Positions 25,987-34,829 of a DNA stretch of 48,130 bases are shown here, piece by piece. The number at the start of each line of letters is the position of its first letter. Within the stretch, counting starts at the first letter, position 1. The position numbers and the translations under genes are program-made. The notes below the pieces were generated by a model. It was not told the origin of the DNA, did not search any database, and saw only the letters and a program-made list of their open reading frames with translations. Source of the DNA: Lachnospiraceae bacterium (GTDB lineage Bacteria; Bacillota; Clostridia; Lachnospirales; Lachnospiraceae). The stretch covers positions 1-48,130 of the forward strand of contig JAUNCZ010000022.1 in NCBI GenBank assembly GCA_030526405.1. The letters run 5' to 3'.

Positions 25987-27270
25987 TCACCGCAGTGCAT
26001 TTCTTACATTCTGCCGAACACGGCGCTGCAATGCCCTGTACTGCTCTATTTCTTCCTCTGTAAAATCCCCATATCGCAATGCTTTCCAGTCCTGGATGGT
26101 GGATTCCAGTGCCGACAATACCGGCCAGGCTGGTGGTAATACAAGAATTTGTTTTTTTTCATTTTGGATAAAGTCCTTGCTGCGAAGCTGCTGCAGTGCT
26201 TTAAGAGTGGCTGTTCTGCTTAATCCCGCCAGTGCAGAAAGCTCCTGCCGGTTGCCGGAAAAGCCATCCTTGCCCAAAGCCAGCAGCAATAATGCCTCTG
26301 GAAGGGACAATTCATATTGCAGTGCCACCGGCTCCAGGCAGCGTTCCAACAGTTTCCGGTCACGATATGCATCCGCCATGATTCCATTCTCTGCCAGAGC
26401 CTCTGAGGTGAGCTGGACACGCTCCTCTCCCAGTTTTTTCACCCCTGGCAGTGGGGGCGGCAGCACCCCTCCGTCCTTTGCCGCATCCACCAGGAAGCGA
26501 TATACCTTCAACCGGTGCTTTTCATAGGTTTCTTCATCAAACACCTCCTGATAAAGCCGGTTATAATACTCGAAGGTGGTGAGCTTTGTACGGATGGTTT
26601 TTGACAGATTTGCCTGGGATACCAGTGATCCCTTCGTCTTTACGTAATAGTAAATGGGGATATTCAGGGCACAGAAACGCTGTGCATAACGGATATATTC
26701 CAAATTGAACAGGAAATCTTCACACCAGTTGATTTCTTCGTCCATTTGGAGGTGATGCTTCTGAATAATCTCTCTTCTATACAGCTTATTCCACAAAACA
26801 CCGTAATAGAAATCAGCTGGATTATCCATCATTCTTGAGGCATACTCCTCCCGGGACATGACTCCCTCTTCTTCAATATCCCCCTTAATGCTGACTCTCT
26901 CCCCGATTACCCGGTAAAAATCTGAGATCACAAGATCTGCGGAATGGGTCTCTGCTGTTCGCAGCAGCATCAGGGTTGCATCCGGTGTGATCCAGTCATC
27001 ACTGTCCAGAAACTGGATATACTGGCCCTGTGCTTTGGAAAGGGCTAGATTTCTTGCCGCCGATACACCGGCATTTTTCTGATGAAATACCCGAACTCTG
27101 GGGTCTGTGGCATACTGATCACACAGTGCCGGAGAATTGTCAGTGCTTCCATCATCGATAATCAGCAATTCGAAATCTGTATATCTCTGATGCAACACAC
27201 TATCCACACAGCGACAAAGGGTATCCTGTGCATTGTATACAGGTACTATTAAACTGACAGATGGTTGCAT
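25987..27270 (-). CDS. Family 2 glycosyltransferase with a C-terminal MarR-like winged helix
   Basis: 427 residues. Residues 1 to about 220 are a GT-A family 2 domain: VSLIVPVYNAQDTL at the start, IIDDGSTDNS at 37-46, the metal-binding LDSDDW at 88-93, and the acceptor-side WCEDFLFN at 182-189. Residues ~315-427 look like a DNA-binding winged helix: RQELSALAGLSRTATLKALQ (341-360) reads as helix-turn-helix, then QILVLPP as a wing, then FTEEEIEQYRALQRRV like a MarR C-terminal helix. No membrane segment. The start overlaps the end of the Nudix gene by 22 bp, with GGGAGA as ribosome site, so the two are coupled. The GT2 call is firm; the wHTH call is inferred by eye. Confidence 0.8.
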   Translation of the reverse strand: MQPSVSLIVPVYNAQDTLCRCVDSVLHQRYTDFELLIIDDGSTDNSPALCDQYATDPRVRVFHQKNAGVSAARNLALSKAQGQYIQFLDSDDWITPDATLMLLRTAETHSADLVISDFYRVIGERVSIKGDIEEEGVMSREEYASRMMDNPADFYYGVLWNKLYRREIIQKHHLQMDEEINWCEDFLFNLEYIRYAQRFCALNIPIYYYVKTKGSLVSQANLSKTIRTKLTTFEYYNRLYQEVFDEETYEKHRLKVYRFLVDAAKDGGVLPPPLPGVKKLGEERVQLTSEALAENGIMADAYRDRKLLERCLEPVALQYELSLPEALLLLALGKDGFSGNRQELSALAGLSRTATLKALQQLRSKDFIQNEKKQILVLPPAWPVLSALESTIQDWKALRYGDFTEEEIEQYRALQRRVRQNVRNALR

Positions 27271-27659
27271 ATTTTCATCTCCCTTCTAATAAGTTCCACC
27301 AGCTCCTGATCTGCCGGCAGCCAATCCACGAAATCCAGAGTCTCTCTGGTGAGCCATCTTGCCTCTGCTGCCTCCTTCAGTTCCGGTACGCCTCTTACGA
27401 TTTCACACCAGAAGCAGTCCATGGACAGATGGAAACCAGGATAATCGTATTCCACTGTATGGATCAGTTCTCCAACCCGGATCTCCAGATCCAGTTCCTC
27501 CCGGATTTCACGTTTCAATGCTTCCTGGGGTGTCTCCCCGGCTTCAATCTTTCCTCCCGGAAACTCCCATCCGCCCTTATATTCTCCATATCCCCGGGCA
27601 GTGGCAAAGATCTTCTCCTTGTCTCTGATCACCGCGGCCACAACTTTGATGGTTTTCAT
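27249..27659 (-). CDS. Nudix hydrolase, MutT-like nucleoside triphosphate pyrophosphohydrolase
   Basis: A 136-residue Nudix protein. The Nudix box is complete at about residues 34-56 (GKIEAGE, seven residues, then REIREEL), giving GX5EX7REUXEE. The overall layout, with VVAAVIRDKEKIFATARGYGEYKGGWEFPGG at the N-terminus, matches small MutT/8-oxo-dGTPase-type proteins that clean oxidised nucleotides. The start lies 1 bp after the nitroreductase stop, with AAGGTGAAG as ribosome site. The end overlaps the glycosyltransferase start by 22 bp. This tight nitroreductase-Nudix-glycosyltransferase run is one transcript. Confidence 0.92.
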   Translation of the reverse strand: MKTIKVVAAVIRDKEKIFATARGYGEYKGGWEFPGGKIEAGETPQEALKREIREELDLEIRVGELIHTVEYDYPGFHLSMDCFWCEIVRGVPELKEAAEARWLTRETLDFVDWLPADQELVELIRREMKICNHLSV

Positions 27660-27660
27660 A

Positions 27661-28302
27661 CTACTTCACCTTATGTCCTGTTACTGCCTCAAAATGGTAC
27701 TTCACAATTCCCAGATCCATTTTTGAATAGGGACCCTTCAACGCCTTTGTAGTCACCACTCCCTGCTTCAGTTCAAAGAAATACTTCTGCTGATTGAAGG
27801 CAGTGGGTGCAAGAAGTACTGCATCCATGCCTGTCTGAAACCACTGGCACTGTTCATCTGCACGACAAAGCTTCTCCAGAGGCTTATTTCTGTGGGGTGT
27901 ACCCTGATTTTTTCCGTAGCCCAGAGAAATGATGATCAGCAGTTTCTGTCCCTCTCCGATCACAGCCTTTGATTTTCCATGGGTAATCCCCACCCAGCAG
28001 GTGTTCAGGCCCAGTTCCTGACACCGGATCACCACTTTTTCTCCAAAATAGCCAGCTTTTTCCTGATCCTCATCATTTCCCACAATGGCAATATAATTCC
28101 TCACATTGGAAAAGAATCCATAATGGGTGAAAAAGGACCTGAAACAGTCCGGCTCATCATAGAATACCTGAATGGATAAGCCGCTCTCGTTGCAAACGCT
28201 CTCCACAAAGGAGTCAATAGTTTCTCGTTTTTCCTGCTCAATGGGGCGATTCAGGTACTTACGCACACTGTGACGCCCTCTCATTACTTCCAAAAGTTCC
28301 AT
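27661..28302 (-). CDS. Nitroreductase family flavoprotein
   Basis: A 213-residue compact nitroreductase-fold protein that probably binds FMN and uses NAD(P)H. The N-terminal RGRHSVRKYLNRPIEQE is the FMN phosphate-binding segment typical of the family. GYFGEKVVIRCQELGLNTCWVG is the dimer-interface helix, and LLIIISLGYGKNQG follows. It is the putative TM1586-like subtype rather than NfsB. The ATG at 28302 is 5 bp from GGAGG; the ATG four codons earlier overlaps that site. First gene of a three-gene operon. Substrate unknown. Confidence 0.87.
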   Translation of the reverse strand: MELLEVMRGRHSVRKYLNRPIEQEKRETIDSFVESVCNESGLSIQVFYDEPDCFRSFFTHYGFFSNVRNYIAIVGNDEDQEKAGYFGEKVVIRCQELGLNTCWVGITHGKSKAVIGEGQKLLIIISLGYGKNQGTPHRNKPLEKLCRADEQCQWFQTGMDAVLLAPTAFNQQKYFFELKQGVVTTKALKGPYSKMDLGIVKYHFEAVTGHKVK

Positions 28303-28332
28303 ATATACCTCCATTTTTCTATAATAATGATC

Positions 28333-28401
28333 TGAACCACTTCAAGCAGTCCCCCGCCTCTAAGGCGTAGAGACGTAGGCGGGGGTAAGGGGGATGCTTG
28401 C
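28333..28401 (-). repeat. Dispersed palindromic repeat R, copy 4 (most complete)
   Basis: On the minus strand: GCAAGCATCCCCCTTACCCCC, the palindrome CCCGCCTACGTCTCTACG..AGAGGCGGG, then GACTGCTTGAAGTGGTTCA. It sits between the AraC gene and the nitroreductase operon, 31 bp before the latter's start. Confidence 0.75.
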
Positions 28402-28430
28402 CTGTCCGATCTGTTACGTTCACATAAAAA

Positions 28431-29309
28431 TTACTGCTTCACAGAATATTTGCCCGGGGTTACTCCGTATCTGACCTTAAAGCTTCTGATAAAGTAGGAC
28501 AGGTTGTTAAATCCCACCAGTTCAGATATTTCCAGCACATTTCCATCTGAATGCATCAACATTCTGGCGGCCATGGTGAGCCTGTACTCCTTCAGATATT
28601 CCACAAAGGAGCAGCCAAAGGTTTCCCGGAAGCATTTCATAAAATGGGATGTGGAAAGGGACACCAGCTGGGCTACCTCCTCTATGGTGATCTGCTCTCC
28701 ATAATGGAGTTCCACATGCTTGATCACTGTCTTCATCCGCTCCAGGGACTTTCTGTTCTTCAGCACCGGTTCGGAAAGGCGGAATCTGGTTGTAAGAACA
28801 TAAAAAAGCAGATACAGCTGTGACTTGATCAGCATCTCTTCCCCATAGATTTTCCGGGAACGGATTGTATCACAGCGGTTCAGTATCTCTGCGACTTCCT
28901 GGTAGTACTCCATATCTGGTGAAAAATGCACAGGCACGGGAGTTTTCCCTGAAAACAGCGGTATCAGATACTTCTGGGAACAGATATCGTCCTGACTCAG
29001 CAACAGCTTTTTTGAATTGAAGATAATGTTTTCATATTCCAGTCGAACCGCCGGATCCCTGGTATCGATGGAATGAAGCTGTCCCGGCAATACAAGAATA
29101 ATGGATCCCTCATCCACCTGAAATTCCGTGAGATTCACAGCCACCCTTCCCTGACCCTTCTTAATATAGATGAACTCCATCTCCTCATGCCAGTGCAGGG
29201 GAACCTGGTCAAAATCCTGGGGGATGGTACACACATAGGTGGTGTAGGGAAAATCTATTTCACCATGCTGTTTCTTTTCCTGATAGGTTTCATATTGATA
29301 AATATTCAT
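28431..29309 (-). CDS. AraC family transcriptional regulator with N-terminal cupin
   Basis: 292 residues. An N-terminal cupin sensor domain carries PLHWHEEMEFIYIKKGQGRV (two metal or ligand histidines) and PGQLHSID. A C-terminal AraC DNA-binding domain has two helix-turn-helix units: EEVAQLVSLSTSHFMKCFRE and ISELVGFNNLSYFIRSFKVRYG, ending TPGKYS. This architecture usually senses a sugar or aromatic. The ATG at 29309 follows GGAGGGTATT. It is divergent from the broken glycogen phosphorylase and not clearly linked to any target; regulation of its neighbours is possible but unsupported. Confidence 0.92.
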   Translation of the reverse strand: MNIYQYETYQEKKQHGEIDFPYTTYVCTIPQDFDQVPLHWHEEMEFIYIKKGQGRVAVNLTEFQVDEGSIILVLPGQLHSIDTRDPAVRLEYENIIFNSKKLLLSQDDICSQKYLIPLFSGKTPVPVHFSPDMEYYQEVAEILNRCDTIRSRKIYGEEMLIKSQLYLLFYVLTTRFRLSEPVLKNRKSLERMKTVIKHVELHYGEQITIEEVAQLVSLSTSHFMKCFRETFGCSFVEYLKEYRLTMAARMLMHSDGNVLEISELVGFNNLSYFIRSFKVRYGVTPGKYSVKQ

Positions 29310-29541
29310 AATACCCTCCACGGTTTCTCTTTTTCCTTCCGCCAGGCGGTATCAGAAAATGATACTATCTACTCTTTACTATACCCTATTTGCATTTGTA
29401 TTAATAGGATTCTTTTGAAAAAAACAGTGAAAATTATTAAATATGTATTAATTCCATCTTTTTATAATAGGATTGTGTTATTTTTTCGTGGAATAACGCA
29501 AGAATATTCCTGTGGGTTAAGGTTATAGTACAGGCAGAAAA

Positions 29542-29590
29542 CAGTGGTTTATGAGAAAGCAAAAAAGCGAATCGGGAATGTCCGCTGTAC
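29542..29590 (-). repeat. Dispersed repeat S, partial copy 3
   Basis: Read on the minus strand it starts GTACAGCGGACATTCCCGAT and ends CATAAACCACTG, matching the first two-thirds of the units at 4043 and 45807 with several changes. It lies 43 bp upstream of the phosphorylase start codon. Confidence 0.55.
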
Positions 29591-29632
29591 ATGAATAGTT
29601 TAAGAATCAAGATCATAAACAGGAGGAATACA

Positions 29633-31882
29633 ATGACACTGAAAAACCGTTTTGAAGAAAAACTTGGCAAAGGTATTGCAGAGAGTACCAATGAGGAGCT
29701 GCTGATCGCTCTTCTGGCTATTGTAAAAGAAAATGCAAAGAAAAACGAGACAAATGAAGGCAAGAAAAAGCTGTATTATATTTCAGCAGAGTTCCTGATC
29801 GGAAAACTGCTTTCCAATAACCTGATCAATCTGGGAATCTACGATGAGGTGAAGGAGCTTCTGGCTAAGGAGGGAAAATCCCTGGCAGAGTTGGAGGAGC
29901 TGGAACTGGAGCCATCCCTGGGAAATGGCGGTCTTGGACGACTGGCTGCCTGCTTCCTGGATTCCATTGCCACCCTTGGACTGAATGGAGACGGTGTAGG
30001 ACTAAATTATCATTTCGGATTATTCAAGCAGGTATTTGAAAACAATCTCCAGAAGGAGACTCCAAACCCGTGGATCACAGAGGAGAGCTGGCTGAACCGC
30101 AGGGAAACCTCCTACAATATTCAGTTCGGAGGCTTCAATGTTCAGTCAAGACTGTATGATATTGATGTGATCGGTTATAACAACCGCACCACAAAGCTGC
30201 ATTTATTTGATATCGAGAGCGTGGATGAGGGCCTTGTTGGTGAGACCATCGCCTTCAACAAAGAGGATATCGCCAGAAACCTGACTCTCTTCCTCTATCC
30301 GGATGATTCCGATGATCAGGGACGCATCCTTCGTGTGTACCAGCAGTATTTCATGGTATGCAACGCTGCTCACCTGATTCTGGATGAGGCTGTTTCCCGT
30401 GGATGCAACCTTCATGACCTGGCGGATTATGCAACTGTACAGATCAACGATACCCATCCTTCCATGGTGATCCCGGAGCTGATCCGTCAGCTGCAGGAAA
30501 GGGGCATCCTCATGGATGAGGCCATTGATATCGTTTCTAAGGTCTGCGCCTATACAAACCATACTATCCTTGCGGAGGCTCTGGAAAAATGGCCCATCTG
30601 GTTCCTGGAGAAGGCGGTTCCTCAGCTGATGCCTATCATCCGTGAGCTGGACAACCGCATCCGTCAGACCGTTTCTGATGAGAGCACCTTTATTATCAAG
30701 GATGGCCTGGTTCACATGGCTCATATGGACATCCACTACGGCTACAGTGTAAACGGTGTTGCCTACCTGCATACAGAGATTCTGAAGAGCACTGAGCTTC
30801 ACAATTTCTATAACCTGTATCCGTAAAAATTCAATAATAAGACAAACGGAATTACCTTCCGCCGCTGGCTTATGGCCTGCAACCCTGAATTAGCTTCTCT
30901 GATCACAACACTGATCGGTGAGGGCTGGAAACAGGATGCCTCCCGTCTCGAGAAGCTTCTGACTTATGAGGAGTCCTCTGCTGTACTGGAGCAGCTGCTT
31001 TCCATCAAACATGCTAAGAAACAGGAGCTGGCAGCTTTTCTGAAGGAGACTCAGAATATCACCGTGAATCCGGATTCTATCTTTGATATTCAGATCAAGA
31101 GACTCCATGAGTACAAACGTCAGCAGTTAAATATTCTGTACGTGATTGATAAATATCTGGATATCAAGGCAGGCAACAAGCCAGCCGAGCCAATCACCGT
31201 ATTCTTCGGTGCCAAGGCAGCTCCAGCCTATACCATCGCCAAGGACATCATTCACCTGATCCTCTGCATGCAGCAGCTCATTGCCGCCGATCCTGAGGTA
31301 TCTCCATACCTGAATGTGGTTATGGTTGAAAACTACAATGTTACACTGGCTGAGAAGCTGATTCCAGCCTGCGATATCTCTGAGCAGATCTCTCTTGCAT
31401 CCAAAGAGGCATCCGGAACCGGAAATATGAAGTTCATGCTGAACGGTGCTGTCACTCTTGGAACCATGGATGGAGCAAATGTTGAGATCCACCAGCTTGT
31501 GGGGGATGACAATATCTATACCTTCGGCGAGTCCTCCGATGAGGTAATCGCAAGATACGCAAGGGGTGACTACTCTTCCCGCTTCTACTATGAAAATGAC
31601 CAGGCCCTGAAACGTGCCGTTGATTTCATTGTAAGCGACACTCTTCTGTCCATCGGCTGTGCAGATAATCTCTACAGACTTTACCATGAACTGCTGAACA
31701 AGGACTGGTTCATGACCTTCCCTGATTTCCAGGATTACAAGAAGACCAGAGATGCAGCCTACGCTGATTACCAGGATCGAACCAGCTGGGCGAAAAAGAT
31801 GCTTACCAACATTGCAAAGGCAGGATTCTTCTCCTCTGATCGTACCATCGAACAGTACAACAAGGAGATCTGGAAGCTGTGA
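29633..31882 (+). pseudogene. glgP: Glycogen/maltodextrin phosphorylase interrupted by one in-frame stop
   Basis: Without the stop this would be a 749-residue alpha-glucan phosphorylase, about normal length, releasing glucose-1-phosphate from glycogen or maltodextrin. The frame runs from an ATG after AGGAGG to 30823, meets TAA at 30824-30826, and continues in the same frame with no indel. Family members read [13 protein letters not shown] here and this copy reads YP[14 protein letters not shown], so a GAA codon (one base from TAA) has probably become TAA. The N-terminal part (397 residues) keeps [16 protein letters not shown] and NDTHPS. The PLP lysine segment [12 protein letters not shown] (near 595) is downstream of the stop, so the truncated product should be inactive unless read through. 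Reinitiation at ATG 30872 has no ribosome site. Confidence 0.9.
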
Positions 31883-31901
31883 TCCTTCCTCTTGCCCTTG
31901 G

Positions 31902-31932
31902 AAAGAGGCGGGGGACTGCTTGAAGTGGTTCA
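31902..31932 (+). repeat. Dispersed palindromic repeat R, right half only (copy 5)
   Basis: AAGAGGCGGGGGACTGCTTG then AAGTGGTTCA, starting 20 bp after the phosphorylase stop. The left arm of the palindrome is missing. Confidence 0.6.
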
Positions 31933-32026
31933 AACTGAGATCTTACCGGACTGAACAGTTCGGATCAATAGATCAATTTTACTACTCCTACATACCGGGT
32001 GATGAAAAACTCACCCTACACACAGA

Positions 32027-32063
32027 AAACCCGCCCAGACCAGATGGTCTGAGCGGGTTTTTT
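32027..32063 (+). terminator. Rho-independent terminator after the phosphorylase locus
   Basis: AAACCCGC and GCGGGTTT arms with an inner CAGACC/GGTCTG stem, followed by a T-run to 32063. It faces the convergent acetyltransferase gene. Confidence 0.9.
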
Positions 32064-32090
32064 CATATACGGCAGCGTGTTTCTATAAGT

Positions 32091-32744
32091 TTACTCCGGC
32101 TTCATGGCATCTGCATTCCTCTGCAGTATCTCAAAGAACTTAGCCAGATGGAATCCATCCATGGCTGCATGGGAGATGGAAATACTTACCGGCATCCTGT
32201 ATTTCCCGTGATCCAGCTCATATTTTCCGTAATCGATAATGGGAAACAGTGGTGCCATGGTGCTTCCCACGGTCTGGGTGGTAACGGAATCAAAGGAGAT
32301 CCAGGGAACACAGCTAACCGGGAAGAAATTGGGGGGCTGGTTCTCTCTCACCTTAATGCCCTTTTTATCTCCGTACTGAGCCAGTATTTTTTGATAATTC
32401 TCTTCAAACATCTCCAGATCTGGATAATACTCCATCCAGATATCGCTGAAGGTTTCATCATCCTTATGGAAAACCGTAAAATTCGGGTGAATTTCCTCCC
32501 ACAGGCAGGGATTCCCCTGCTGATCCGCAAACATCTTCATGCAGTCAAGACTGTTCACCGTTTTGCAGATCACATGGAGCATCACCGGGGAAAAATGCCT
32601 GTTCTCCTGTTTGCAGAACTCTACCACAGGTGTCACATCAATCTTCTTAGTCATTGCCACATTGGCCTTCACGATCGTCCGATAATACTCCCAGTGTGAA
32701 GCCCTGGGCCATGTGGCCAGCTCTATTTTTTTGTAATTATTCAT
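32091..32744 (-). CDS. Chloramphenicol acetyltransferase-like protein (CatA family)
   Basis: A 217-residue CatA-fold acetyltransferase. The catalytic-histidine motif is ISHAAMDGFHL near residues 192-202, where true resistance enzymes have HHAVCDGFH. Aromatic-rich FxVFHKDDETFSDIW and PWISFDSVT segments also match. It would transfer acetyl from acetyl-CoA to a hydroxyl on an unknown acceptor. Chromosomal CatA-like proteins of Clostridia are common and often not tied to resistance, so drug inactivation is possible but unproven. The ribosome site is AAAGGAGAAAATGT before the ATG. It is monocistronic, behind the AGCS terminator. Confidence 0.85.
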   Translation of the reverse strand: MNNYKKIELATWPRASHWEYYRTIVKANVAMTKKIDVTPVVEFCKQENRHFSPVMLHVICKTVNSLDCMKMFADQQGNPCLWEEIHPNFTVFHKDDETFSDIWMEYYPDLEMFEENYQKILAQYGDKKGIKVRENQPPNFFPVSCVPWISFDSVTTQTVGSTMAPLFPIIDYGKYELDHGKYRMPVSISISHAAMDGFHLAKFFEILQRNADAMKPE

Positions 32745-32817
32745 ACATTTTCTCCTTTATGATCAAAATTCCCGTTCGACACAGTGTGTTTTTTCTCTTC
32801 TATCGATAGTATTATAA

Positions 32818-32852
32818 CAAAAATCCTGCGAGCCAACACTGATTCGCAGGAT
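32818..32852 (-). terminator. Terminator of the AGCS symporter gene
   Basis: 9-bp perfect arms ATCCTGCGA/TCGCAGGAT with TTTTTG on the minus strand. A TATAAT just downstream (32816-32811) may be the -10 box of the acetyltransferase gene. Confidence 0.85.
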
Positions 32853-32891
32853 CTTTATTCTATTCATGTTGTTTTCTGTGATTAGTAAGGA

Positions 32892-34376
32892 TTATGACGC
32901 AGAGATTTCTGTCTCAGCAGCCCCCTTGTGAGGATTGTACCCATGAGTACGGCTTTTCTTTGTTTCCTTCACCTGCACCTCTGTATGTCCTTTTTTCGCA
33001 ATTGCTGTTACAACTCCGGTAAGGGCAAACAGTGCAATGGCATTTGGAATGATCATCATGTTGTTGAACAGGTCAGTCAGCTCCCATACAAGATCATTGC
33101 TCATGGTCGTTCCCATGAAGATGAAGAGGATGGACAGAACTGTATACACCTTGGTTCCATTTTTCCCAAAGAGGTAGGCTGCATTGATTTTTCCGAACAT
33201 GTTCCAGCTAAGCAGAGTGGAAAATGCAAAGAAGAACAGACAGCAGGCCACGAACATGGCACCGAATTTCTCCCCGAATACTGTTCCAAAGGCAGTCTGG
33301 GCAAGGTTTGTTTTTGTAAGCACCCCTGTGATTTTACCTGTATAGCCACCAGCCAGAGGGCCGTCTGCAGTGTACAGAGTTGAGATAATCACCAGTGCAT
33401 TGAGAGTCAGTACGATGAAGGTGTTAAACACACCGATCATAGCCACCACTCCCTGATCATGAGGGCAGTCTACATTGGCCTGGGCGTGGGCATGGGGTGT
33501 GGATCCCATACCGGCTTCATTTGAAAACAGTCCTCTTCTGGCACCCTGACTGAGGGCAGTTTTAAGGGCCATACCAAAGCTTCCTCCGATGATGGCCTGA
33601 GGCTGAAATGCATACCGGAAGATCATGCCGAAGGTTTCCGGCAGATAGCGAAAACGGACAGCCAGGACAAAAAGGCTTCCCAGAAGGAAAACAACGGCCA
33701 TAGCCGGTACTACCTTCTCAGTTACCGCGGCAAGGCGCTGTACGCCGCCCACAAAGATAAAGCCACAGATCACCACTAATACCACACCTACAATCCAGGA
33801 TGGAATGCCAAAGGCAGTCTGGATGGTGGAAGCAATGGAATTGGACTGAACCATACAGCCCATAAAGCCAAGAGCCAGCATAATGGCTACTGCAAAGAAA
33901 GCTGCCAGAAATTTACCAAATGCACCCTTGAAAGCATGGGTAATATAATACACAGGACCACCACTGATGTTGCCTTCAGCATCCACCTTACGGGTTGTCT
34001 GGGCCAGTGTAGCCTCGGCGTAGATGGTTGCCATACCAAAGAAGGTGATCACCCACATCCAGAAGATGGCACCGGGACCACCGGTAAGAATAGCTCCGGA
34101 TGCACCTACAATACTGCCGGTACCAACCTGAGCCGCAATGGCCGTGGTAAGGGCCTGGAAGGAGGTCATACCGCCGTCAGACTTTTTGCCACCCCCGGAA
34201 AGGCTTCCAAAGGTCTTGCGTATTCCCTCGCCGAAATATCGGATCTGGACAAATCCTGTTTTGACGGTGTACCAGAATCCCAGAACGATCAGCAGGAATA
34301 CCAGAAAATAGGTGGATAAATAGTTATTGATGCTGTTTACGACTGGATACAGTGCAGATTCAATAGCAGAAATCAT
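32892..34376 (-). CDS. Alanine/glycine:cation symporter (AGCS family)
   Basis: A 494-residue membrane symporter of the sodium:alanine family (AgcS/DagA type) with about 10-11 helices. Features: TGFVQIRYFGEGIRKTFG near 41-58, the GTGSIVGASGAILTGGPGAIFWMW substrate/sodium region near 96-119, and SNEAGMGSTPHAHAQA near 284-299. It imports glycine or alanine with Na+ or H+. The gene follows a glycine riboswitch with its own terminator hairpin. In many Firmicutes that arrangement controls glycine uptake or efflux, so glycine is the likely substrate. The direction of control (on or off with glycine) cannot be fixed from sequence alone. Confidence 0.93.
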   Translation of the reverse strand: MISAIESALYPVVNSINNYLSTYFLVFLLIVLGFWYTVKTGFVQIRYFGEGIRKTFGSLSGGGKKSDGGMTSFQALTTAIAAQVGTGSIVGASGAILTGGPGAIFWMWVITFFGMATIYAEATLAQTTRKVDAEGNISGGPVYYITHAFKGAFGKFLAAFFAVAIMLALGFMGCMVQSNSIASTIQTAFGIPSWIVGVVLVVICGFIFVGGVQRLAAVTEKVVPAMAVVFLLGSLFVLAVRFRYLPETFGMIFRYAFQPQAIIGGSFGMALKTALSQGARRGLFSNEAGMGSTPHAHAQANVDCPHDQGVVAMIGVFNTFIVLTLNALVIISTLYTADGPLAGGYTGKITGVLTKTNLAQTAFGTVFGEKFGAMFVACCLFFFAFSTLLSWNMFGKINAAYLFGKNGTKVYTVLSILFIFMGTTMSNDLVWELTDLFNNMMIIPNAIALFALTGVVTAIAKKGHTEVQVKETKKSRTHGYNPHKGAAETEISAS

Positions 34377-34476
34377 GTGTCATACTCCTTTTTTCATTGC
34401 AGGATGTGAGAATTATCCTGATTTTCCATAGTAGTACTTTTGCCTTACGGATTATTTTCTTTTATCCCCAAAAAGC

Positions 34477-34508
34477 AAAAAAAGAGCTGCCGATTGCTCG
34501 ACAGCTCT
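34477..34508 (-). terminator. Riboswitch-linked terminator
   Basis: AGAGCTG..CAGCTCT stem ending in TTTTTTTGC on the minus strand, between the glycine aptamer and the AGCS start codon. Aptamer state probably decides whether it forms. Confidence 0.85.
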
Positions 34509-34559
34509 GAAGATGGTTCCTTAGATGATACGACTCGAATCCTGTAATTGCGAGTTCGC

Positions 34560-34720
34560 AGTATCTACCCTGTTCTTTTGCCTGAGAGATTCAGCTTACA
34601 TCTGATCATATAAGCCTTGCACCTTCGGCACCCGATCTAACGGGATTCTCCAGAGTGCCCTCCGTTTTCAGTCTCGCCCCGGCGATTCTGAACTTTTCAT
34701 CGGACGAAGAGGATACTATC
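34560..34720 (-). promoter_or_regulatory. Glycine riboswitch
   Basis: The minus strand shows the conserved glycine aptamer core: CTCTGGAGAATCCCG, then GGTGCCGAAGGTGCAAGGC, then CTGAATCTCTCAGGCAAAAG followed by AACAGGG. Only one complete aptamer is evident, preceded by a CGGGGCGAGACTG helix that could be a degenerate partner or a P0-type stem. It precedes a terminator and the AGCS symporter gene. Confidence 0.93.
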
Positions 34721-34829
34721 ATGCTTTCTATACTATTGTCAAATATTAAAATCAATGTTCAAAAATAAAAACACACTTAGCATCATACACTGTTCTCTGT
34801 AAATATTACGCCACTATCTCCTGCCATGA

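Noticed and set aside
32091-32744. Calling the CatA-like gene a chloramphenicol resistance gene
   Set aside because: The motif around the catalytic His departs from true resistance enzymes and there are no mobile-element signs directly around it, so only the family is claimed.
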